A stretch of 16,314 nucleotides of DNA from CAG-390 sp045544735 (lineage in GTDB: Bacteria; Bacillota; Clostridia; Oscillospirales; CAG-272): contig JAZPZM010000114.1 in assembly GCA_045544735.1 (NCBI GenBank), positions 1-16,314 of the forward strand. Reading direction: 5' to 3'. Shown here piece after piece: positions 1 to 7,108 of the stretch. A program made the translations under genes and the position numbers. A model generated the notes under the pieces. The model was not told the origin of the DNA, made no database searches, and worked only from the letters and a program-made list of their open reading frames with translations. The first letter of the stretch is position 1. The number at the start of each line of letters is the position of its first letter.

Positions 1-4
1 TGGC

Positions 5-292
5 TCACAGAACGACATGGCTACGATCCGACTTGGTATCACTCGGAAGCGACGTTTCGGGAGAGGGCGTGGTTTCGCTCGGCGCGTCCGTTGGCGGCGC
101 GTATGGGTCGTAGTCGATCGTTGTGATCGGCACGTAGCCGCCGTCAAGCGGGTCGAAATTCAGCAAGCCGTAGTAATATCGCGTTACGATGAAAAACGCC
201 GTTGCGACGAGCGCCGCAAGCGAGGCTATGGTGATTACGGATATCAGAATTATTTTTTTTGTTTTTTTGTTGTTGCCGTTGTTTTTTTTCAT
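5..292 (-). CDS. Small single-pass membrane protein; possible truncated LCP-family N-terminus
   Basis: A 95-residue product with a Lys/Asn-rich cytoplasmic start (residues 1-13), one hydrophobic helix (about 14-36) and a Pro/Ser/Thr/Asp-rich outer segment. The start lies 3 bp after the CapD-like stop codon, so the two are surely co-transcribed. No good Shine-Dalgarno sequence precedes it, which suggests translational coupling. The helix followed by Tyr-Tyr-Tyr and LNFDPLDGG resembles the first ~60 residues of LytR-CpsA-Psr (LCP) wall-polymer transferases, which often sit beside polysaccharide genes. No LCP catalytic domain is present before the TGA at 5-7. The product is therefore either a genuine small protein or an LCP gene cut short by a frameshift or sequencing error. 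The window ends 4 bases later, so this cannot be decided here. No function is claimed. Confidence 0.5.
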   Translation of the reverse strand: MKKNNGNNKKTKKIILISVITIASLAALVATAFFIVTRYYYGLLNFDPLDGGYVPITTIDYDPYAPPTDAPSETTPSPETSLPSDTKSDRSHVVL

Positions 293-295
293 ATT

Positions 296-2182
296 TTACG
301 ACTTTTTGGGGTCAAAGCGCTTGAATTCGGGAACTATGCGAAGCAAAAGCTCCTCTATTCCGCGGTCCTGCTCCTCGTGGGTGAGCGTTTCGTCAAGCGC
401 GATGGAGCGAAGCTCCGCTATGGTGGAGTAGAGCAGAGCCGTGTCGATGTGCGTGGGTCTGCCGATGAATATCTTTTCGTTTTCGGTAGCGGAAAGTCCT
501 TCCTCACGCGTGAGAAGCTCCTCGTAGAGCTTTTCACCGGGGCGAAGTCCCGTGTATTCAATGTCGATGTCCTTATCGGGCTCGTATCCCGAAAGGCGTA
601 TCATCTTCGCCGCGAGGTCGGCGATCTTTACGGGCTCACCCATATTCAGCACGAATATCTCGCCGCCCTTTGCCATAGAGCCGGCGGCAAGAACGAGCTG
701 AACGGCTTCGGGGATAGTCATAAAGAAGCGCGTGATTTCGGGGTGGGTAACGGTAACGGGACCGCCCGCCTCTATTTGATTTTTGAACAGAGGAATTACG
801 GAGCCGTTAGAGCCGAGCACGTTGCCGAAGCGTACGGCGCAGAAGTCCGTGCCGCATCCGTCCATTGACTCAACGATAAGCTCGCAAACGCGCTTGGACG
901 CGCCCATGACGTTGGTGGGGTTTACCGCCTTATCGGTGGATATCATAATAAAGCGTTCAACGTCCGCGGCGATAGCGGACTCGGCGGCGTTAAGAGTGCC
1001 GATTATATTGTTCTTTACAGCCTCGGTGGGCGAGTCCTCCATAAGAGGAACGTGCTTGTGCGCGGCGGCGTGAATGACGAGCTGGGGGCGCAGACGGCGC
1101 ATAAGTGCCGCAAGGTGCTCCTTATCGCGTACGGACGCGATGTGTACCTCAAGGTTAAGCCTGTGTCCGTAGGTGCGTATCAGCTCCTGCTGAATTTCGT
1201 AGGCGTTATTTTCGTAAATATCAACTATTATCAGCTTTTCGGGGTTGAAGCGTGCGACCTGACGGCAAAGCTCCGAGCCTATCGAGCCGCCGCCGCCCGT
1301 GACCATAACGGTCTTACCTGCGATATAGCCCGCAAGGCTCGTGTTATTGATGTTTATCGGCTCACGTCCGAGAAGCTCCTCGGGCGTGATGTCGCGAAGC
1401 TTTTGGATACAGCTTGCATCGTCGTTGTGGAAATCGTGAAGGCGGGGGAGCATCTTTATCTCACAGCCCGAACCTTGACAGAAATCAAGTATGCGCGCGC
1501 GGTGAGCGTTGTCAGCCGAGGGAATAGCGATGAGTATCAGGTCGATATTATGCTTTTTTGCAAGGCGCACGATGTCCTCGTTGCCGCCCTCTATGGGCAT
1601 TCCGCAAATGGTACAGCCCTTCTTGCTTTCATCGTCGTCAATTCCGACGACGGGCAAAAGGTCGCAATCCTTCGTTACGGCTATTTCGTTAAGCAGAGTG
1701 GAGCACGCCGCGCCACAGCCGACGACCATAACTCTTTTGCAATCGGGGTTGTGTTTTGCCTTGCGTGCGGATTTGAACGCGCGGTAGAAAAGGCGGACGC
1801 TGATCATTCCCACGGAAACCGCAAACATATTGAAGGCAAAGAATGCGAAAACGGGCGTGTTTCCTATGTCGACGAGGCGGACGATGATGTAAAACAGTAT
1901 GCCCGCCACGATGGAGGCGAGGTTGGATAGGAGATATTCGCGCGGTTGTGCGTAGCTCCAAAGGCTCTTGTAAAGTCCCATAGCGGTGAAAACGCCAAGG
2001 TAAGTGGGGATGGCTATTGCTACGAGCTTCCAGTACGTCATAGCGTCGCCGATATCGTACATATCAAGGCTGCAAACGAAATAGCAAGCAGACAAAAGCA
2101 CGTATACAACGGTGCAGTCTAAAAGTATCGACAGTATTATTCGTATATGATTGTGCCAAAATTTGGCTACCGATTTAAACAT
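296..2182 (-). CDS. Membrane-bound UDP-sugar dehydratase/epimerase, CapD/FlaA1/WbpM type
   Basis: A 628-residue polysaccharide-biosynthesis protein. It has four N-terminal membrane helices (about 13-37, 51-71, 87-105, 109-130), a first Rossmann-like domain starting at the VMVVGCG stretch (151-157), and a second, SDR-type NAD(P)-binding domain with TGGGGSIG at 295-302. The block STDKAVNPTNVMGASKR (415-431) gives a Ser415/Met426/Lys430 triad, the Ser-Met-Lys form known in this family in place of Ser-Tyr-Lys. RFGNVLGSNGS (451-461) and LRPGEKLYEELL (546-557) are further family signatures. Relatives are UDP-GlcNAc 4,6-dehydratases or C4/C5 epimerases that make activated deoxy-amino sugars for capsule, O-glycans or teichoic-like polymers; the exact product cannot be read here. 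The start at 2182 was chosen because AAGGAG lies 7 bases upstream. The longer reading to 2305 runs back through the promoter and terminator. Confidence 0.93.
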   Translation of the reverse strand: MFKSVAKFWHNHIRIILSILLDCTVVYVLLSACYFVCSLDMYDIGDAMTYWKLVAIAIPTYLGVFTAMGLYKSLWSYAQPREYLLSNLASIVAGILFYIIVRLVDIGNTPVFAFFAFNMFAVSVGMISVRLFYRAFKSARKAKHNPDCKRVMVVGCGAACSTLLNEIAVTKDCDLLPVVGIDDDESKKGCTICGMPIEGGNEDIVRLAKKHNIDLILIAIPSADNAHRARILDFCQGSGCEIKMLPRLHDFHNDDASCIQKLRDITPEELLGREPININNTSLAGYIAGKTVMVTGGGGSIGSELCRQVARFNPEKLIIVDIYENNAYEIQQELIRTYGHRLNLEVHIASVRDKEHLAALMRRLRPQLVIHAAAHKHVPLMEDSPTEAVKNNIIGTLNAAESAIAADVERFIMISTDKAVNPTNVMGASKRVCELIVESMDGCGTDFCAVRFGNVLGSNGSVIPLFKNQIEAGGPVTVTHPEITRFFMTIPEAVQLVLAAGSMAKGGEIFVLNMGEPVKIADLAAKMIRLSGYEPDKDIDIEYTGLRPGEKLYEELLTREEGLSATENEKIFIGRPTHIDTALLYSTIAELRSIALDETLTHEEQDRGIEELLLRIVPEFKRFDPKKS

Positions 2183-2245
2183 TTTAACGCTCCTTAGCTT
2201 TTGGTGATAAAGAACCTGCGGTGCTATACAAGTTATATATAATGT

Positions 2246-2274
2246 ATTATATAACAAAATACTCATTTTGTCAA
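2246..2274 (-). promoter_or_regulatory. Consensus SigA promoter for the CapD-like gene
   Basis: On the minus strand TTGACA (2274-2269) and TATAAT (2251-2246) are separated by exactly 17 bp, a perfect match to the housekeeping consensus. Transcription should start near 2239, leaving a leader of roughly 55 nt before the ATG at 2182. It lies just beyond the mltG terminator, so it opens a new transcription unit. Confidence 0.88.
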
Positions 2275-2284
2275 CATTTATTAG

Positions 2285-2320
2285 AAAAAGGTAGCAGATG
2301 CGCACATCTGCTACCTTTTT
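2285..2320 (-). terminator. Rho-independent terminator after mltG (symmetric)
   Basis: GGTAGCAGATG and CATCTGCTACC form a perfect 11-bp stem around a 4-nt loop, flanked by A5 and T5, so the full symmetric stem is 16 bp. On the minus strand it begins 4 bp after the mltG stop codon and ends in a T tract. It would terminate equally well in the other direction, although no gene reads rightward into it. Confidence 0.92.
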
Positions 2321-2324
2321 AGAG

Positions 2325-3641
2325 TCATTCTGATTCTTGTTTTTTGATCTGCTCGATGTTTTTGTTATGCTCTGCGAGGGTCTTGGCGTAATACATATTC
2401 ATCTCTTTGTCGGAAACGAAGAAGTAGTACGGCGTAGTCTCGGGGTACAGCGCACAGGTGATAGCCGTAAAGCTGGGGTTGCATATGGGGCTTGGCGGCA
2501 AGCCCTCGTTCTTATATGAGTTGTAGGGGTGTTCCATTGCCAGCTCGTCCTTCGTAAGATCCGTCACGCGCTTGCCGCGCAGATGGGTCAGGTAGTAAAG
2601 CAACGTGGTGTCACACTCAAGGTTCGGGTAGTTATTGCTTTCAAGTCTGTTCCAGATGACGGAGGAAACTATATCGTAGTCGTTTTTGAAATACGCTTCC
2701 TTTTCTATAATGGATGCGATGGCAAGAGCCTCGTCGATGGTAATACCGCGCTCGTTTGCGTACGCGCGAAGCTCGTCGTTCATTATCTGGTCAAAACGGT
2801 CAAGGAGCTTGTATATATAGTATGCCTCGTTTTTGCCCATATAAAACTCGTAGGTGTCGGGGTAAAGATATCCTTCAAGGCGGTATATGCGGTCGGTCAT
2901 ATCTATATCGGCAAGGAAATCATAGCCCTCGAAATTATAGTTGTTTATCGTGTCGATAAAGCCTTCCTTCGTTCCGATACCCTTTGACACGAACAGCGCA
3001 ATGACCTCGTCAACGGTATATCCCTCGGGGATCGTTATTCTTATGACCTCGGTGCTTGCCTTTTTTACGAAGGCAAGGAACATCTCGTCGTAGTTCATAT
3101 TCGGCGTTATGGTGTAGTCGCCCGCGACGAAGGTGTATTTGGGGTTGGTGTCAATGCCCTTAAGCCGTGCGTAAAGGCGGAACAGCCACGGATGCTCGAT
3201 AGCGCCCGCGTCACCGAGTATTTGGGAAAGCTCGGTAGAGGTGGCGTATTCGGGGATAGTCACCTCGATGGTGTCGTCCTCCTTGACGAAGGCAAACACG
3301 TCGTTTGCGCAGCTAAGACCGAAGTATGCTATCATAACAGCCATTGATACGATAAAGGCAACGTAGACGACCGCCTTTATTATCGCCATTACCGTACTTT
3401 GCGACTCGGTCACGGTCCTGCTTATAAAGGGCTCGTCCGCCACGGGCTCGTCAAGCTCGGTTATTGCTTCCTCGTATTGTTGTCTCGTATATCCGCAGAT
3501 CACCTCGTCGCCCGTCTTTTTGGGTGCCGCGGGTGCGGTATCCTCGGTGGGCAAGGTCGGAAAATCGTCGGATGGAATATTTGCGTCCTTGGTGGCGTGG
3601 ATATCGTCACGGGGCGTATTTTCCTTGAAATCCTTGGACAT
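2325..3641 (-). CDS. mltG: Endolytic murein transglycosylase MltG
   Basis: A 438-residue YceG/MltG-family protein. This enzyme cuts nascent glycan strands within the chain at the outer face of the membrane, limiting strand length and releasing new peptidoglycan. The sequence shows an acidic, Pro/Thr-rich cytoplasmic segment of about 80 residues, one membrane helix (about 84-111), a LysM-like region (about 124-215) and the catalytic domain. Diagnostic blocks are LEGYLYPDTYEFY (255-267), ASIIEKEA (309-316) with Glu313 at the position of the catalytic Glu, VIWNRL (328-333), LECDTTLLYYL (341-351) and NEGLPPSPICNPS (378-390). The cytoplasmic extension is longer than in E. coli MltG, as is common in Gram-positives. 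AAAGAGG precedes the start by 7 bases. It is the last gene of the PfpI-CPBP-MltG unit, 17 bp after the CPBP gene. Confidence 0.95.
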   Translation of the reverse strand: MSKDFKENTPRDDIHATKDANIPSDDFPTLPTEDTAPAAPKKTGDEVICGYTRQQYEEAITELDEPVADEPFISRTVTESQSTVMAIIKAVVYVAFIVSMAVMIAYFGLSCANDVFAFVKEDDTIEVTIPEYATSTELSQILGDAGAIEHPWLFRLYARLKGIDTNPKYTFVAGDYTITPNMNYDEMFLAFVKKASTEVIRITIPEGYTVDEVIALFVSKGIGTKEGFIDTINNYNFEGYDFLADIDMTDRIYRLEGYLYPDTYEFYMGKNEAYYIYKLLDRFDQIMNDELRAYANERGITIDEALAIASIIEKEAYFKNDYDIVSSVIWNRLESNNYPNLECDTTLLYYLTHLRGKRVTDLTKDELAMEHPYNSYKNEGLPPSPICNPSFTAITCALYPETTPYYFFVSDKEMNMYYAKTLAEHNKNIEQIKKQESE

Positions 3642-3658
3642 TTAAGTACCTCTTTGGG

Positions 3659-4621
3659 TTAGATTTTTGCAAAAAGTGCGATAGCGTAGGTCACGTAGCA
3701 AAGCAGAGCGGTGGGGGAAAACAGCGCGCCGAGCGTTGCCGAAACGCGCGGAAAGCGCTTTGCGAATTCGTCCCATTGTGAAAGCGGGGCGGAGCTTTCC
3801 TCGCCGTCAAGCTCGCGGTAATCGGACGGCAGATTTTGCCTTGAGTAGCTTCTGTACAGCCTTGCCGCCTCGGAGCAGAATATGAATGCAAAGAGGAGAG
3901 CGAGCGCCGTTACGATGAAGATAAAGAGCTTTTCGCCGCCGAGGTCGTAGACGGTCTGTATCACGGGTCTGCCGAACACGGACAAAAGGTTTTGGCAAAA
4001 ATGCACCACGATGGGCGCAAGGAGCGAGCGCGTGGCGTAAAGCGTCAGGGCAAGCACCACGCCCGCGAAAAAGAGCGACAGGAAGTTTTCGGTATCGAAA
4101 TGTATCATCGCAAAAAAGAGCGAGGACATAAAGATAGCCGAAAAGCTGCTTCGGTGCTGATATTCAGCGCAAAGCAGACCTCTGAACATCGTTTCCTCGC
4201 AAACGGCGGGGAGCGCGGCGTATGCGAGTATCAGGTAGAGCGTGTCACCCACGCCACCGTCGTTTTTGGAGATGAAAACTCCGTATAGGTCGTAGTTTTC
4301 GGACAGCGCGCTGTACCCCGTGGTATAGTAGCGTATCAGGAGCGAGCCCGTGCTTATCACCACTATTGCCGAAATTATCAAGAGCAGGTGTCCGAGTCCG
4401 AAGGGGGATAGGCGCATCTCGCCCGCGTTTCCCGCCGTCAGCTTTATATATATCGTTGCGGGGAGCATAAATATCAGTAATTGAAGCACTATTATCGCAA
4501 CGTACTCGTTCTCGCGCGTAAGAAGCTTCCCCTCTAAAAACCGCGTGAGAAACAAAAGCAAGAACACCGCAAACACCGCGAGCGGCGCGGTTATGCTTCG
4601 TTTATGGTTAAGCTTTTTCAT
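3659..4621 (-). CDS. CPBP-family intramembrane metalloprotease (CAAX protease/Abi type)
   Basis: A 320-residue polytopic membrane protein with about eight hydrophobic segments. It carries the CPBP motifs: CEETMFRGLL with Glu142-Glu143 and Arg147 (EExxxR), FFAMIHF with His174, and VVHFCQNLL with His207 and Asn211, the residues that bind metal and activate water in this superfamily. A soluble Ser/Glu-rich loop (about 250-290) precedes a final helix. Bacterial relatives have been linked to peptide maturation, bacteriocin self-immunity and membrane-protein processing; no substrate can be named here. The ATG overlaps the stop of the upstream PfpI-like gene as ATGA, so translation of the two is coupled. 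Its position next to mltG suggests an envelope role, which is inference. Confidence 0.9.
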   Translation of the reverse strand: MKKLNHKRSITAPLAVFAVFLLLFLTRFLEGKLLTRENEYVAIIVLQLLIFMLPATIYIKLTAGNAGEMRLSPFGLGHLLLIISAIVVISTGSLLIRYYTTGYSALSENYDLYGVFISKNDGGVGDTLYLILAYAALPAVCEETMFRGLLCAEYQHRSSFSAIFMSSLFFAMIHFDTENFLSLFFAGVVLALTLYATRSLLAPIVVHFCQNLLSVFGRPVIQTVYDLGGEKLFIFIVTALALLFAFIFCSEAARLYRSYSRQNLPSDYRELDGEESSAPLSQWDEFAKRFPRVSATLGALFSPTALLCYVTYAIALFAKI

Positions 4622-5169
4622 TTTGAACTATCGGGCAGAAGCGCCGATGCCGCAAGCGTAGCGGCGACCTCGTCGCCCTTCAGCGCGGCAACTATCAGAA
4701 TGCCGAACTCAAACGCCGCGCCCATTCCGACGGCGGTGATGACGTTGCCGTCTCTTACCGCGCGCGCGTCCGAGGGGATATACCCCTCAAGGTAGCTCTC
4801 GAAGCTCGGAAAGCACACCGCGCGCTTGCCGCGAAGCATTCCGCGCTTGCCAAGCACCGAGGGGGCGGCACAGATGGCGCAGATAAGCGCACCGCGCTTC
4901 TCGGCGGCGTCAAGTGCCTTGTGAACGGCGGCGCAAGCGTCAAGATTGAGCGTTCCGGGCATACCGCCGGGCAGTATAACGCCGTCGGGCGCATCGTCGC
5001 AAAGCTCCGCGTCGGTTATGTCGGCGCAAACGGTTATACCGTGCGCACCCTCAATATATTTTCCGCCCACTCCGACGGTGGTAACTTCAATTTTAGCGCG
5101 GCGCATAAGGTCAAGCGGGCAAAGCGCCTCACATTCCTCAAAGCCGTTGGCAAGAAAAAGATAGATCAT
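4618..5169 (-). CDS. DJ-1/PfpI (ThiJ/YajL-like) superfamily protein
   Basis: A 183-residue cytosolic protein of the usual DJ-1 size. The N-terminal FLANGFEECEA stretch places Glu14 at the position of DJ-1 Glu18. VILPGGMPG (64-72) and CAICAAPSVLG (97-107) follow, with Cys100 as the nucleophile-elbow cysteine. VGMGAAFEFG near the C-terminus matches the conserved GPGTxxxF block. The His of the human DJ-1 site is not evident, as in bacterial YajL. Members of this superfamily act as glyoxalase/deglycase-like or chaperone-like stress proteins, and the actual reaction is uncertain. The start is preceded by AAGGAAA. It is first in the unit with the CPBP protease (4-bp overlap) and mltG. Confidence 0.9.
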   Translation of the reverse strand: MIYLFLANGFEECEALCPLDLMRRAKIEVTTVGVGGKYIEGAHGITVCADITDAELCDDAPDGVILPGGMPGTLNLDACAAVHKALDAAEKRGALICAICAAPSVLGKRGMLRGKRAVCFPSFESYLEGYIPSDARAVRDGNVITAVGMGAAFEFGILIVAALKGDEVAATLAASALLPDSSK

Positions 5170-5193
5170 TTTTCGTTTCCTTATTTTCCGTTC

Positions 5194-5222
5194 ATTATTA
5201 TTTTACCGCAAAAGCTGTGCAA
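5194..5222 (-). promoter_or_regulatory. Weak candidate promoter for the PfpI-CPBP-MltG unit
   Basis: On the minus strand TTGCAC (5222-5217) and AATAAT (5199-5194) lie 17 bp apart in the 83-bp gap between the surface-protein gene and the PfpI-like gene. The -35 match is poor. No convincing terminator separates the two genes, so read-through from the surface-protein promoter is also possible. Confidence 0.3.
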
Positions 5223-5252
5223 ACAACTTGCAAAATGAGAAAATTTACGATA

Positions 5253-6884
5253 TCAGTAATAAAATTTCTTGATAACGTAAACGTACGCGACCACTATCAG
5301 CACTATAACCACGCCTATGGCGGCTACGAGAATGACGGCGGGGGAGGAGTTTCCCTCGGAGGCTTGCGTGCTCGCCGCCGTGGTTTCGGCTACCGTGGTC
5401 TCGGGCGCGGTCGAGGTGAATACGAGGAACTGTCCCGTTTTGGAGTCGGTAAGGCTTATGGTATCGCCGCCGCTCTCAAGCTCGGAAAGCCTTGCGCCCA
5501 CTATCGTATAAAGCTTTGCGTACTCGCCCACGTCGGCGTTATAGGTCAGCTTTACGTCGCATTCGGGGGTGAATTTTTCGCCGTTTGGCATAACGACGCT
5601 TACGTTTATAACGTAAACGAGCTTTGCCTCGGGGACGAGTCCCGACAGTTGAGCGTTAAGGTCGTCGACGTTTTTTTGCGTGAGCGTTTGTATTATCTCC
5701 TCTGCCTTAAGCGCTGAAAGGTAGGGGAAAACACAGCCCTCGCCAAGCAATTCAAGGGTAAAATCACCGCTTTCAAGAATATTCGTCAGCTTTTCTATTG
5801 AAAGCTCCTCGACGTGCGAGCAAACGGTGCAGGTGTGCGCTTGCTTGCCCTCTGCCTCGGCGGTGGGGGGAGTGATAAGGGTAAGCTCGTCAAAGCTGTG
5901 TCCGAGAGGGGCGACGGAATATTCGCTTACCACCTCAAGACATACGGCGCACGTTATTCTGTCAAAGCCGAACTCCGTGCAGGTGGGGAGCGTTATATGT
6001 TCCGTGGGGAGCGGCGTGTGCGTGTGGTAGGGGGAGAGCGTGACGCTTACCTTGAAGGTCAGCGTAAGTCCGCCGTAGTGCAGAGTGATCTCCTGCTCGC
6101 CAAGCACGGCGGAGTTAAAGCCCGAAAAGGTAAAGCCCTCGCTGACCTCCTCGCGCTTGCCGCTGTTGTAAACCGCAAGGACGGTACAGCCATCGGGGGA
6201 GAACTCCTCACCGTCGAAATATGTGGTCTTGGGCATCGAAATGAACGACAGCTCCGATACGGACGGCTCAAGGATGTTTAGCTTAAACGTGTCGGAAAAA
6301 TCTCCGTACGTTACGCTTACGGTCTTTTCGCCCGCCGTGGCGGAGTCAAGTCCCGTCAGGACAATTTCGGGGGTTATTGTCTTTTTGTCGCCGTTGTTGT
6401 AGTACGCAGTTACCGCAAGCCCGTCGGTGTCTATCGGCTCGCCGACGAAGTATTCGGTCTTTTTCGGTTCTTTGGTTATTTTAATGGAGATGACCTCTAT
6501 CGCCTTTACGGTGACGGTAAAGGTCGCGCTGTGCTCGTAATAGGTGACGGTCACGGTCTTTTCGCCCGCCGTGGAGATGTCGGCGCTCACCCACGCGGGG
6601 TTAACGTTGACGGTCTCGCTTTCTCCGTCGGAGTAATTTATTTTTATCTTCGCGCCGTCAAGGGATAGCTTATCTCCCTCGAAATACTCGGTCTTTTGGG
6701 GCAGCGCGCTCATTTCGACGGAGGTTACCTCGGCGGGCGGAACTATGACGATGGGGGGCGTGGTGTCCTCGGCTGCATTGGCAAAAACGGGAAGAATAAA
6801 AATGCACAGCGCGAAAAGCACAAAGCCCACTATTCGCCGTATCGGCGTGTGGTTCGTATATAAAATGGGGCTTTTGTTTTTCAT
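5253..6884 (-). CDS. Secreted, membrane-anchored surface protein with three Ig-like (Big_3) repeats
   Basis: A 543-residue exported protein. A positively charged start and hydrophobic core end in VFANAAED, giving a signal peptidase site near residues 37-38. Three tandem Ig-like units of about 75 residues (roughly 55-127, 130-205, 209-282) share Tyr-Phe-x-Gly-Glu, Gly-x-x-Val-x-x-Tyr and Gly-Glu-x-x-Val/Ile-Thr-Val cores, matching the bacterial Ig-like domain 3 pattern. Residues about 287-365 carry two copies of a Cys-rich spacer (TCTEFGFDRITCAVC, then APLGHSF, then HTCTVC) common in clostridial surface proteins. A further extracellular domain (about 370-480), a Thr/Ser/Ala stalk (about 492-512) and one membrane helix (about 513-538) with a short basic end complete it. 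There is no LPXTG sorting signal, so the helix is the anchor. Adhesion or a structural surface role is likely; the ligand is unknown. AAGGA lies 9 bases before the ATG. Confidence 0.82.
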   Translation of the reverse strand: MKNKSPILYTNHTPIRRIVGFVLFALCIFILPVFANAAEDTTPPIVIVPPAEVTSVEMSALPQKTEYFEGDKLSLDGAKIKINYSDGESETVNVNPAWVSADISTAGEKTVTVTYYEHSATFTVTVKAIEVISIKITKEPKKTEYFVGEPIDTDGLAVTAYYNNGDKKTITPEIVLTGLDSATAGEKTVSVTYGDFSDTFKLNILEPSVSELSFISMPKTTYFDGEEFSPDGCTVLAVYNSGKREEVSEGFTFSGFNSAVLGEQEITLHYGGLTLTFKVSVTLSPYHTHTPLPTEHITLPTCTEFGFDRITCAVCLEVVSEYSVAPLGHSFDELTLITPPTAEAEGKQAHTCTVCSHVEELSIEKLTNILESGDFTLELLGEGCVFPYLSALKAEEIIQTLTQKNVDDLNAQLSGLVPEAKLVYVINVSVVMPNGEKFTPECDVKLTYNADVGEYAKLYTIVGARLSELESGGDTISLTDSKTGQFLVFTSTAPETTVAETTAASTQASEGNSSPAVILVAAIGVVIVLIVVAYVYVIKKFYY

Positions 6885-6963
6885 GCGGAAAGTCCTTTTT
6901 TGAAAAATCTACGCAGCGTGCGGCGCAAAAAGCGCACCGTCGCCGTCAGGGTATTATTAATCT

Positions 6964-6993
6964 ATTATACTGTATAAAGTGGAGTCTTGTCAA
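6964..6993 (-). promoter_or_regulatory. SigA-type promoter for the Ig-like surface protein
   Basis: On the minus strand TTGACA (6993-6988) and TATAAT (6969-6964) are both perfect, with an 18-bp spacer. Transcription would begin near 6957, giving a leader of about 70 nt containing a GC-rich stretch around 6915-6945 with only weak pairing potential. Confidence 0.75.
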
Positions 6994-7046
6994 TCCTTGA
7001 TAGAGTCTTTTATGTAAATTTATTTTTAAGTCTAAATTTCTTTATG

Positions 7047-7075
7047 TTGACTTATATAAAGAATTATGTTATTAT
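7047..7075 (+). promoter_or_regulatory. SigA-type promoter for the DinG-like helicase
   Basis: TTGACT (7047-7052) and TATTAT (7070-7075) are separated by 17 bp. The predicted start near 7082 leaves a leader of about 27 nt that holds only the ribosome binding site. This promoter is divergent from the surface-protein promoter in a 200-bp AT-rich gap, where I see no clear operator palindrome. Confidence 0.68.
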
Positions 7076-7108
7076 ACTATATATATACTTTTGCGGGAGG
7101 GCTGTGAA

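Noticed and set aside
17..868. A 283-codon plus-strand frame at the left edge
   Set aside because: It is antisense to the CapD-like gene and the small membrane protein, both supported by motifs and spacing.
2183..2305. Longer N-terminus for the CapD-like protein starting at 2305
   Set aside because: The extra 41 codons cover the terminator and the perfect consensus promoter, and a strong AAGGAG site sits before the ATG at 2182.
7091..7108. TTG start for the helicase six codons upstream
   Set aside because: The extra codons consist of the GGGAGG ribosome binding site of the ATG at 7109.
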